Shown here in pieces: positions 12,901 to 22,521 of a stretch of 64,000 bases of DNA. The stretch is from Pleurodeles waltl. Its lineage: Eukaryota > Chordata > Amphibia > Caudata > Salamandridae. The translations under genes were made by a program, and so were the position numbers. The stretch spans positions 337,407,844 to 337,471,843 of the forward strand of contig NC_090440.1 of NCBI RefSeq assembly GCF_031143425.1, given 5' to 3'. The stretch's first letter is position 1; each line of letters opens with the position of its first letter. The notes beneath the pieces are model-generated. The model did not search any database and was not told where the DNA came from. It saw only the letters and a program-made list of their open reading frames with translations.

Positions 12901-14708
12901 CAAGCAGGAACCTGGAGGCCAGTCAGGAGCTCATGAAGCTCTGGCATGATCAAAAGGCTACCATGCCTGAGTATCACCCAGGACAGTTGGTGTGGGTTTT
13001 GGAGCCCATGGCTCCTAGGGCACTACAGGCCAAATGGACTGGGCCCTATCCAATCCTAGAGAAAAAAGGTGAGGTCACCTACTTGGTGGACCTTGGCACC
13101 CCCAGGAATCCTCACAGGATCCTGCATGTTAATAGGATGAAACCCCACCAGGACAGGGCAGACATGACCATGCTGATGGTCACTGATGAAGGGAAGGAGG
13201 AGGAGGGTGAACCTCTGCCAGACCTCCTGTCCTCAAAGGAAAAAGATGGGTCAGTGGAGGGAGTGGTACTCTCTCCCAAACTGACAGATCAGCAACAACA
13301 AGACTGTAAGCAAGTCTTGGGACAGTTTGCTAGTCTGTTCTCCCTGACCCCTGGACTCACCAATTGGTGTGTCCATGATGTTGACACTGGTGACAGCTTG
13401 CCTGTCAAGAACAAGCTGTACAGGCTGTCTGACCAGGTCAAGGCCAACATCAAAGCTGAAGTGGCTAAGATGTTGGATCTGAAGGTAATTGAGCACTCTG
13501 ATAGTCCTTGGTCCAGTCCAGTGGTACTGGTGCCCAAAGCTAGTCCCCAAGGTGGGAAGAAAGAATTAAGATTCTGTGTGGACTACAGAGGTCTAAATGC
13601 AGTCACTAGGACTGATGCTCACCCCATACCTAGAGCTGATGAGCTCATTGACAGGTTGGGGGCTGCCAAATTCCTGAGCACATTTGATCTGACCTCAGGA
13701 TATTGGCAGATTGCCTTAAGTCCAAGAGCCAAGGAGAGGTCAGCATTTTCCACACCAGAGGGCCACTTTCAGTTCAAGGTGATGCCCTTTGGGATGAAAA
13801 ATGCTCCTGCCACCTTCCAACGGTTGGTGAATAGAGTCCTATCTGGGTTGGAATCTTTTAGTGCAGCTTATCTAGATGATATAGCTGTATTTAGTTCCAC
13901 CTGGAGGGACCACCTGGTCCACCTGAAGGAAGTGCTTCAGGCCCTGCTTCAAGCAGGCCTGACTATCAAGGCAAGCAAGTGCCAGATAGGGCAAAGTTCT
14001 GTTGTGTACCTGGGCCACCTTGTTGGTGGAGGCCATGTACAACCTCTCCAGCCCAAGATCCAGACTATCCTGGATTGGGAGGCTCCAAAAACCCAGACTC
14101 AGGTCAGGGCCTTTCTTGGCCTGACTGGGTATTACAGGAGGTTTGTTCAGAATTTTGGGACCATAGTGGCCCCTCTGACTGAGCTTACCTCCAAGAAACA
14201 ACCCAAGAAGGTCATTTGGACCCCAGAGTGTCAAAAAGCTTTTGACACCCTAAAACAGGCTATGTGTTCAGCACCAGTGTTACTGGCCCCTGACTATAGC
14301 AAAGAGTTTGTAGTGCAAACAGATGCTTCAGAGGAAGGGATTGGGACAGTGTTAGCACAAGTTAATGAAGAGGGCCATGATCACCCAGTTGCCTTCATCA
14401 GCAGGCGACTACTCCCCAGAGAGAAGAAATGGAGTGCCATTGAGAGGGAGGCCTTTGCTGTGGTTTGGTCACTGAAGAAGTTGAGGCCTTACTTGTTTGG
14501 CACTCACTTCCGTGTACAAACTGACCACAGACCTCTCAGATGGTTGATGCAGATGAGGGGGGAGAACCCAAAACTGTTAAGGTGGTCCATTTCCCTACAG
14601 GGGATGGACTTCACAGTGGAGCACAGACCTGGGACTGCTCATGCCAATGCAGATGGCCTTTCCAGGTTTTTCCACTTAGCTGATGAGGACTACCAGGGTG
14701 TAGGTTAG
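9903..14708 (+). CDS. Gag-pol polyprotein, Gmr1-type (integrase before RT)
   Basis: A single 1601-residue ORF encodes all core proteins of the element. Residues 1-400 are gag; the N-terminus looks SAP-like (LPTLTVVQLRGLCIERGLP) and an acidic stretch follows. A CCHC knuckle has C408, C411, H416, C423 (last spacing 6 instead of the usual 4). Protease has D495-T-G-A. Integrase has an HHCC finger (H741, H748, C778, C781) and catalytic D811, D871, E907 (D-59-D-35-E), then a GPY/F-like module near 1045 and no chromodomain. RT starts near 1195 with YLDD at 1323-1326. RNase H has D1474 in the QTDAS motif and ends at the stop. The order gag-PR-IN-RT-RH defines Gmr1-like elements. All catalytic residues are present and there is no frameshift between gag and pol. 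The ATG at 9903 follows the AT-rich leader and is the first in frame. Confidence 0.96.
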   Translation: MELDLASLPTLTVVQLRGLCIERGLPATTNLRKEILIKSLTAWAEAQEVETEEAPEEEPKEDDANSNHSGEERHQTPSEEEEERSSLDTVTRGRPKASGRKGVLSGGENPSIRERELEAQLAYIALEADKLALEKKKWASKEKKDGSSEKETEVSLGGGFAPRLPKGVVPAYVEGDDIDKWLGAFERALQMRKVKPQYWGSLLWELVPNSGRDRLLTMSGEDADSYPSMKSCLTKKFGLTPEQYRLKFRDTQKTSTQSWVDFVDISVKALEGWIQGNRVSTFEGLYNLIMREHLLTNCVQERLRQYLVDSRLTNPRELGEAADDWLRTRVNQRPPGGDQKKGGHGSSQGKNQGKDDKKPKESSQESPKTSQGGGAPSQFTSKGKGYQGKNFDPAKAGRFQELAKAGKCFDCFQPGHKRGDAICTKKPPTGGQSQGIASVGLGVEVGPGVESGYTEVTLVSVGGVDIATMATLPPIMQRYRQRPKVNGTEVEALRDTGASVTMVTEKLVSPEQVLPGVFHQVTYADSRTKLHPMAMVSLEWGGVTGPKKVAVAPALPVECLLGNDLEASEWSEVERRVHAKMLDLPEWVCAVTRSQAAQQGNAGHLDPGTMGQASKKKRKSTGTGLPAPTSTEGQEESNPEGEDLNSEGGTPSLQTLPDLAELQGAGGPTREDLCQGQRECPTLEGLRQTAARQEQGDTSGTHKVYWEDGVLYTEARTLKEGATRRVVVPQKYREFLLTLSHDIPLAGHLGQTKTWNRLVNHFFWPEMSEKVKEFCSSCVTCQASGKTGGKSKAPLIPLPVVGTPFERVGIDIVGPLDPPTASGNRYIVVVVDHATRYPEAIPLRTITAPTVARALLGVFTRVGFPKEVVSDRGTNFMSAYLKAMWEKCGVTYKFSTPYHPQTNGLVERFNKTLKGMIMGLSDKLRRRWDVLLPCLLFAYREVPQKGVGFSPFELLFGHPVRGPLCLVRESWEKPLKEAKENVLDYVLGLRSRMAEYMKKASRNLEASQELMKLWHDQKATMPEYHPGQLVWVLEPMAPRALQAKWTGPYPILEKKGEVTYLVDLGTPRNPHRILHVNRMKPHQDRADMTMLMVTDEGKEEEGEPLPDLLSSKEKDGSVEGVVLSPKLTDQQQQDCKQVLGQFASLFSLTPGLTNWCVHDVDTGDSLPVKNKLYRLSDQVKANIKAEVAKMLDLKVIEHSDSPWSSPVVLVPKASPQGGKKELRFCVDYRGLNAVTRTDAHPIPRADELIDRLGAAKFLSTFDLTSGYWQIALSPRAKERSAFSTPEGHFQFKVMPFGMKNAPATFQRLVNRVLSGLESFSAAYLDDIAVFSSTWRDHLVHLKEVLQALLQAGLTIKASKCQIGQSSVVYLGHLVGGGHVQPLQPKIQTILDWEAPKTQTQVRAFLGLTGYYRRFVQNFGTIVAPLTELTSKKQPKKVIWTPECQKAFDTLKQAMCSAPVLLAPDYSKEFVVQTDASEEGIGTVLAQVNEEGHDHPVAFISRRLLPREKKWSAIEREAFAVVWSLKKLRPYLFGTHFRVQTDHRPLRWLMQMRGENPKLLRWSISLQGMDFTVEHRPGTAHANADGLSRFFHLADEDYQGVG

Positions 14709-14727
14709 TACCCATCACCTTTCATCT

Positions 14728-14739
14728 GGGGGGGGGCAG
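14728..14739 (+). other. Polypurine tract
   Basis: GGGGGGGGGCAG lies directly before the 3' LTR and 20 bp after the gag-pol stop, the expected position for plus-strand priming. Confidence 0.85.
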
Positions 14740-17215
14740 TGTAGGAAAGTCCTTTTTTTTGCCTGATCACTCCCACTCTTTCTGGATAGGTACTGGTGGT
14801 TACTGACTCTTGGCTGTGCCCTGGGTACTGCTTACCAGTCCCAGGGCCAGTGCTCTGTGTAAAATGGATATGCAAATTAGGCTAATTATAATTGGCTAAG
14901 TTAACCTACCTATAAGTCCCTAGTATATGGTAGGGCATGTAGGTTTAGGGACCACAGCATAGGTGGTGCACACCTAGGTGCATTGCTGAGGTGCCCAGTG
15001 TCATTTTAAAAGCAAGCCTGCCTTGCTGGCTGCTTTTAAATTAAAGTTATATGCAAATTCGACTTTGGAATTAAAGGTACTTCCAAAGTTTTAAACTACC
15101 TTATTTTTACATATAAGTCACCCCTAAGGTGTGCCCTATGTGCCCCTAGGGCTGGGTGCCATGTAACTATAAGCAGGGACTTTATAAAAATAGATTTATA
15201 AGCCCTGGTGAGGTAAAAACAGCCAAATTCGTTTTTCCCTCATTGAAGTCAATGGCCTTCATAGGCTAGAATGGGCAGACTTTATTTAAAATTTTAAAGT
15301 CTCCTTAAATGTTACATACCAAGAATTTGGTATCAAATTGATTGTTATAATAAATCCCACAACTTCCAGTTGTTGGATTTAATATAACTAGTGCAGGTAA
15401 AAAGTTTAGACTTTACCTAAAAAGTTGCCAATTTCAGCTCTGCATTGTTTTTGCTGCTGTGCTCTGATTGGCCAGCCTGCAGCAGCTTCTGCCAGGCCAC
15501 TTTTATGAGGTGTGAAGTGGCCTGGCTTTACACAAAGGAATGTGCTTGGGGGAGAGAATCTCCCCTCAGCAGATGGGGAAGCAGGAAGGGGGAGGGCTGC
15601 CAAACTGGTCTTCAAAGGCAGAGAAGGACATCTGGAGCACCCAGCAACACCCCCACATCCTGCAACCCCAGACAGCTAGGTGCCCCCTTGATTAGATTAG
15701 GAGAGGGCAGGAGAGGGGTGTGTTTATGATTTTTAGCCACACCAGTGGGTGGGCTCAGCCAGATCTCTCCTCTAAAAATCAGATTCATCCATTTTGGATT
15801 TTTAGAGACTATTGCCTTCTGGGATGGATTTTTGCCACACTTCCCAGGAAGTGGTCATCACAGGGGGACGACCCTGTCCCTGATTGGAGGACCAGGGCCC
15901 CCCTGCTTTTCACCCAGGAGCAAGGATAAAACTGGCAGACCTGCACCCACGCCTCAGATCCCCACCAAATTTCAAGAAGAAAGAACTACAAGAAGAAGAA
16001 GGACTGCCCTGCTGGACCCCTGGCCTGCACCTGGACCCTGCACTCAGAAAGACTGCACCAGCTGCACACTTGGGCTTCACCACAAGAAGGACTTTGCCTG
16101 GCTTCCACTGGTTCAAGGAGGGACTCCCTGTTTGCTACAGGTGAAAAATTGCTAACCAGAGTCCCCTGCACCAACTCCTGAAAAAGTGACCAGCTGACCA
16201 CTGCCCAGTGGCCAAAAAGGAGTTTGCGCCAGGTGCACTCTGGGAGTTGAAGTCCGCACTTCCCAAGGACCATCACAGAACTTCTGGACCCTTGGGGTGA
16301 GCTGTGGACCCCAAAAGAACCTTAAAAGAACATCTGGGTGAAGCCCCAGAAGTTTGGAAAAGATTGGAGAAATTTTAGAAAAAGCTCCATAAAGTGACCG
16401 ACTCGACGCGGAAATTCTAGCCGGCTTGCCTCAACCGCGACCCGGCCTGACTTCGTGGTTCGTCCCGGTCAAGAAAAACATCCGAAAAAAAGACTAAGTC
16501 CGAACGTAAAAAGTTGACCGGGACCTTCCAGCCATCGTATCCGAGAAGGGCTCCACGGACGTCGGATCAAGATCCAGGTTTACCCCGGTCGAAGGATTTT
16601 CATCTCGAAAAAACGACTAAGTCCGAAGGTAAAAATCACCACCGAGGAAACCGACTTCGCGTATCCGGACAAGGGCTCCAGGAGGTCGGATCCAACTGGC
16701 AGGTTCGTCCCGGGGAAGAAAAACATCGAAAAAGAGACTAAGTCAGAAGGTAACTTTTTAACCGAGGCCTCCCGCGACTTGTAGCCGAGCAGGGCTCCAT
16801 CGCGGTCGGCCTGAAAGTTTGACTTTGCCCCGGTCCTGGTGCAACCAGATGACCCGATTGGCGCTTTTAGTTTCTAAGCGCTAGAAAATAATAATACTTT
16901 AAAAATTCATATCTCCGGTTCCCCTGAACCGATTTTAATCGTTTTTGTGTCATTTTAAAGATAAAAATATAAGCTATTTTTATAAATTGGTTTTGGATTT
17001 TTAAACTGTTTCCTGTGTTTTATTTAATTACTGTTTTGTGATATTTGAATGCTTTACACTTTGTCTCCTAAGTTAAGCCTTGACGCTCGATGCTAAGCTA
17101 CCAAGGGTAGAGCTGGGATTAATTTACTGAGACCTAACTGTACTTTTGTGGAGGTTTGTGGCTTGTTGCTAGGTGTAGGTACCTACCTGCCCTATCAATA
17201 ACCCATTTTCCAACA
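14740..17215 (+). repeat. 3' LTR of the Gmr1-like element (2476 bp)
   Basis: Begins TGTAGGAAAGTCC and ends TTTTCCAACA, followed by the CATGG duplication. It differs from the 5' LTR by one fewer T in the starting T-run, one fewer A near 16380, and two substitutions. Confidence 0.95.
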
Positions 17216-17220
17216 CATGG

Positions 17221-17744
17221 ATTACCATGTGCATCCCCTATGACCAAGGAGCTGTAAGATTGGTTTGCAAATAACATCAACTAATCCATACATTTGAAAT
17301 CCACTGTTCTAGCCATTCACATTGTATATGTATACTTTATCTTGGGCCGGTAAGTATGGAACTTCAACTGTCATTGGTGGGGTCTTGTAGTTTCATTGTT
17401 GGCAAGTGTGGCACATATGATAAAAGGCAAATTTTGAACTGTATCCTGCAACACTGACAGATGCCCATCACTGATAAGGTTATCCTCTTCTGTACCACAC
17501 AGATTAGTTGTACTGGTACTCCCATCTGGTTAAATTACCACTGACTTGGTTCTGAGCCATACATGCCGTAAGTCAACTTCAAATGATATTTTTTCAATGT
17601 TTGTATAGAATACTCAGTAAGCTGGTTGTAGCCGACAACACTATCATTCACCTTACTCATGCTACCATCCTAGTGTGTGGATTTTTATGTCTGACAGTAA
17701 TGCACTCATGTAATGATGCTCTGTACTCATTGAAATGGGTTCAC
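17221..17744. other. Host sequence between the LTR element and the LINE
   Basis: This 524-bp piece continued directly from 7187 before the Gmr1-like element inserted. No exon or repeat recognised. Confidence 0.5.
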
Positions 17745-17760
17745 ACAATGCAATCATTGA

Positions 17761-19399
17761 GGGGCGTGGCCGGGCCATGAAGGAAGATGGCCGCCTAAGC
17801 CCTGAGCTCCGTGCTGCGGCGATTCTGTGGAGGTGGCGGGGGCTCCACAGCGGCCGCAGTGAATAACCTGCCCGGTGTCGGAGCTCTTCAGAGACCGTCG
17901 AGCCCCCAATCCAATTGAGAAATGGCCCGCAACTGTGACCTGGAAGGCCCGCGGCCGTCTTGCAAGAAGAGGCCTGCCTGGGGGGCAGAGTCGCGTCGTC
18001 CTGGTCCCGCGGTCGGCCCTCTGAGACAGCGCGAAAAAAGAAGAGAAGAACAACATTGAGAAGGGCCTCGGGGACCCTTCCAATGCCCCGGACCCTTGGC
18101 CCCGAAGAGAGACCAACTGTGGAACCCCAGAAGACCTGTGACGTGACCCGGCATTGGAGGCCTTGCCAGGGGGGTGGAGCAGCGCCCTCGAGTTTGAGGT
18201 GAAGCGGCTTTCCTGGACTTGCGGCACCCGGCGCCTTAGGTGTGGCTCTCCGTGCCTCCATTCCAGTGCCGGAGGGAGGTGATATGTTGATGTAGCCCCC
18301 CTCCGGCCCGATACCGACCACAGTGCTTCCCCCCCCATGGGAGAACAGGAGGAGTGTAGGGGGGAGTGAGGAACGATGGAGGTGAGGGGATAGGGGCTAC
18401 GTGGATAGCCAGCAACAAGTGCATCCCGTGCCTTTCCCCTCCTCTTGATAGAGCAGGGAGGAGGTGGAAGGAGAGGGGGCACTGAACTGCGGGGACAAAG
18501 GGAAATGCAGCAGGGGATGAAAAAAGGAATGAACAAATAAATAAACGACAGAAACAAATAAAATAAAAAAAAGGATAAACCCACATTCAAGGAGTGGGGA
18601 GGAGAGGACCAGGGGGAAAGAGAAAGAAGCATTGAAAAAGGAAAAAAAATAAAAAGAGGGCGAGGAGAGATAAGGGGAGCACTACTGGACAGGAAAAACA
18701 AATAACAGAACAAAGAAACAGGCTATACACTGCCTGCCTCTGTTCCTCCCCCCCAAGCTACCTGAATACTGAGACAGGAACAAGAACCTCTGCTACTGTC
18801 TGCAGGCGCCAATGGAGCTCCGGTGATAAAAGAAAAGGAACGCAGGAACAGACACCGCCAACCACAATGGGCAGGGGGTAAAGCACCATAAAGAGGGTCT
18901 TGCCTACCCCTCCTCCGACCCACTTTAACAGGAGGATAGAAGGAACAGTGAGAAAATGAAACTGACTAACAGAGACAAGTAATCGGCGCTGCTCTCACAG
19001 CATACCCTGTATCATTACGAGCCTCACACCTCTCGCTGTCTTAGTATCCCTATAGTCACCACCCTCTTATCTACTGACAACAATAGATGGCCGGACCCTA
19101 CAACGGCCTCTGGGACTGTACAATTAAAACAGGGACAAAGAAAAGAACGAACAGAAACCAGAAGGAAAACAAGAAAATAAACCAATGAAAAACAGACAGG
19201 TGAAGAAATAGAGGCGAGGACCGACTGACTCGTAAACCCCTTCCCCCACTGCACCCCAAAGAAGATCTTGGGTCCGACTGGGTAGCCCTCGCAAACCAGC
19301 AAGGCGATGTCCGGCAGATAACCGAACCATAAACCTGCTGGTAAGCCGGCACGACAGCTATTATTCTCAAAGGCACTCCACCAGAAACGACCAACCCCC
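17761..19399 (+). other. LINE 5' UTR
   Basis: GC- and purine-rich 1.6-kb leader. Long open frames occur on the complementary strand (for example 18713 to 17754), but they are low-complexity translations of a purine-rich tract, so I do not call them genes. The internal promoter would be expected here. Confidence 0.7.
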
Positions 19400-20351
19400 A
19401 TGGCAACAGAGATCCATACATCATCACCTCCAACCCAGCACGTTATGACATCGGACAAGGAACAGCCCACAACTATGCAACAGATACTACACAAGATCAC
19501 TGCCGTCAGCCGTCGAATAGAGGGACTAGATGCTTCCATATCCTCACTGACCCTAGAAACCAAATCCATGCGATTAGACATTACAGGTTTTCAATCCAGA
19601 GTGACAGGTTTGGAACATCGCATGGGATCATTGGAAACGCAGATAGCCAGGATAGAGACCAGGACCTTCTCTACCTCAAGAGAAAACTCACAGACTTGGA
19701 GGACAGGAGCCGAAGAGACAACATTCGCCTAATGGGGATCCCGGAAAATGAAGAAGGCACAGACATACAGGCCTTCCTGAGATCTACTCTACCCAAGCTG
19801 ACGTCATTGAACTTTGATCCACCTTTAGAATTCCAACGAGTACATAGAGTAGGCCCGAACATTCCGACGCATCCCTAAGGCCCCGTCCGATCATCGCCTG
19901 CCTCCTACGCCACAATCAGACCCGGCAAATATTACAAACAGCGCATAGCCACGGTCCCTTTCGGACAGGCCAACTCGACATTCGGATAACAGCCGACTAC
20001 TCTAAGGATACTAATGAGCGCAGGAAGGCCTTCCTAGCTTTAAGACCCCGACTTCGGCAACTAGAGATGAAATACGGCCTCTTTGATCCCGCAAGAATGT
20101 GGGTCACCAAAAACAGAGTATCCAGGGACTTTTACAACCCCAAAGAATTGAATCTATTCCTTGACTCTTTTCAACACCAACCCACGGATTTTATAAGCAA
20201 AAGTTGCCCACTAGACGTCTCAGGGGACAACGAGGACAACAGAACCTTACCCCCAGGACTGGAGAACGAAGGCACAATCCACCATGGTACTGACACCTGT
20301 CAAAGGAGCAGAGACCTAGAGAGACTAGCTAGATCGCACGCTGATAGGTAA
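19400..20351 (+). pseudogene. LINE ORF1 protein (L1-type RNA-binding), frameshifted
   Basis: Three reading frames in succession make up one L1-type ORF1. The ATG at 19400 starts a heptad-rich coiled coil (MQQILHKITAVSRRIEGLDA... to about 19660). After a shift near 19665 the next frame reads DLEDRSRRDNIRLMGIPENE, the start of the L1 RRM domain. A third frame, entered near 19880, carries the C-terminal domain (ITADYSKDTNERRKAFLAL, then MKYGLFDPARMWVTKN). L1 ORF1p forms trimers, coats the element RNA and acts as a chaperone. With two frameshifts this copy cannot make the protein. Confidence 0.85.
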
Positions 20352-22521
20352 CAGGTTCTACACACGGCGGCAGTCCACACCCAGTTATCGGAGAGAGATA
20401 AATCCCGCTCACCTCTGAAACCAGCGACTGCATCCCCCTGAGACGATGACCTACTGCAGTGCATACACAAGACAACTACGACAACACCGAAGAGCGACCG
20501 GCGACAATCCTATGGACAGATGAGTACACATTCGGACTTTGCAATTGTGCCTATTTTATAGCCATTATTATCATCTTCAATAATAGATGTTTAATAGGCT
20601 TATGCTCTCCGTAGAGTAATATAAGGTTCTATGTTGTAACAATATGGTATGGATTGTCTGCTAAAAGGCACAAGGTACACATATTAGTGCATAGATCAGA
20701 TTTCACTGCCCCCCATAGGTCGCACATAAGTCAGGTTCTCGTCCTATAAGGTCGCAACCAGACATACAACCAAATTTCTAACAAATAAGCAGACACCCTC
20801 CTTACTCCACTACAGAACAGTCCACAGCAATAATGCAACACAGCTACATTTGACATAACATGTAAACCATATCAATAAACTTTTTCGCCAGATCCCGCTA
20901 ACTCCCAACCCTCACACAGAAGTCAAAATAAAAACGAACCAAGCCACGCACAGGGACACAAATACTAACACTCAACAGGGTAACAGAACAGTGGGAGAAC
21001 TTGTCGTAGGGGATATCATATCACGCATAACAGGGCGTTGCATGACCATGATCACATCACCGGATTAGCTAATAAACTGACATTCCCTAATTGTACTTCA
21101 CAGTATTATGACGCAATAATACGTTACAAGACACATATGTTAAAATAAGAAGCTCACACTGGATACACATAGACCAGGACTCATTAACCCTTACTACCAA
21201 CTATAAGATACGCTCTAAGATAAGCGACCTAATAGATAACGATACAATTGTATAATAAGGAACTATGGGCCTGATTACAACTTTGGAGGAGGTGTTAATC
21301 CGTCCCAAAAGTGACGGTAAAGTGACGGATTTACCACCAGCCGTATTACAAGTCCATTATATCCTATGGAACTCGTAATACGGCTGGTGGTATATCCGTC
21401 ACATTTGGGACGGATTAACACCTCCTCCAAAGTTGTAATCAGGCCCTATGTAATACTATGTTATGTCATGTTATAAGAATGAATAGACTATAATGATACC
21501 ATGATATATGTTGCAGTGATATTATACAAGTATGGAAGCATCTCAATTTTAATTGTTATGCGCAAATATATTCTATAGTCCTTACCCGGCCCCACACCGC
21601 AATGCCCTATGCCCCGCCCCGCCCTCCCGGCCCGCACCCCCCCTCTATCTCCTCTCCTATATCCCCTATCTTATATCTCGTCTCCTGGTACTCTTCTCCC
21701 ATCTCTGCAAACTCTTCCCCTTCCTTTTTCCCTCCACAGCATCCCCATAACGCAGAACCTAAAATGACAGCACTAATCGAGCACGGAGGCCACCCAGCGC
21801 CCGCAGGTGTGAGTTTGCCAACCGTACGAGGCATTACATCAGATACCGATGTCATCAGAGCTCCCAATAATACACGGACATTTATATCAACACATTAGGC
21901 CCTCTTCGCTGCTCGCACGTTGTCCTTCCTCCCCCCGTTGCCCCTCCCCTATCCCTCCCACCCAGGACAGTAAATCCCGATCATGATTACTAACATGGCT
22001 ACTATTCCTCCTCCGCAACCACGCCCCCCCCCTTGGAATTTGGAGTCTGCACACTCCTCTGTCATGAAGCAGCACCGGAAGCCCTCTGCCCATCCGCCGC
22101 CTCCCCGGCAGAGAGAGATCGCTCCGACGGCACTGAGAGCTCCGATAGGAATCGGACTCGCCGTCTACAGATCTACCCACAGGAGGCTCCTGATCCCTAG
22201 CCTTTATTTGTATTTACCCCCTCCTTCCCCTTTCTTCTTCGATCCTCCTTATTATTTCACTTTATCTCATCCTATATATTAACGTTAACACCCCTCTCCC
22301 CCTCTCTTCTATTATTCTTTCTTTATCTTCTATCCCTTATTTAACCTTTTTAACTTTCTGCTCCCCCCCTTGGAGTGTTCGGCCCCCACTGGCTGCCCCC
22401 CCCCTCTAATTTATCATATTTCAGTGAGTATAGTCCCTATTCCATCGGCCAGGGTACCTTCCCCCCCTTCTCTCACGCCTGCCACCCACAGGATCGCTGA
22501 GATCTCGTTCTACCATTTAGA
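20352..22521 (+). other. Unusually long inter-ORF region of the LINE
   Basis: The gap between ORF1 and ORF2 is 2.17 kb, about 2.0 kb after removing the nested MITE. L1-type elements usually have a very short gap. The segment 21590-22500 is strongly pyrimidine-rich. No coding segment recognised. It may be a genuine family feature or an older insertion without visible ends. Confidence 0.6.
21267..21446. mobile_element. 180-bp MITE nested in the LINE
   Basis: Perfect inverted ends begin GGGCCTGATTACAACTTTGG and extend about 43 bp; TAT is duplicated on both sides (21264-21266 and 21447-21449). Most of the element folds into one hairpin around TCCATTATATCCTATGGA. The 3-bp TAT duplication suggests mobilisation by a PIF/Harbinger transposase. 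It inserted after the LINE lineage arose. Confidence 0.93.

Larger units (their letters stand above)
7188..17215 (+). mobile_element. Complete Gmr1-like Ty3/gypsy LTR retrotransposon
   Basis: A 10,028-bp element has two near-identical LTRs starting TGTAGG and ending CAACA, a primer site, one long gag-pol ORF and a G-rich polypurine tract. The 5-bp direct repeat CATGG flanks it (7183-7187 and 17216-17220). In pol, integrase precedes reverse transcriptase and RNase H. That order characterises the Gmr1 group of deuterostome Ty3/gypsy elements and differs from ordinary gypsy elements. The two LTRs differ at two substitutions (C/T in the run near 7210, A/G near 9391) and two homopolymer lengths, so insertion was recent. 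Nothing in the ORF is broken, so it may still be active. Confidence 0.95.

Noticed and set aside
17754..18713. 319-codon open frame antisense to the LINE 5' UTR (possible ORF0-like gene)
   Set aside because: The translation is low-complexity Leu/Phe/Ser/Pro from a purine-rich tract, with no domain; likely chance in GC-rich, stop-poor DNA.
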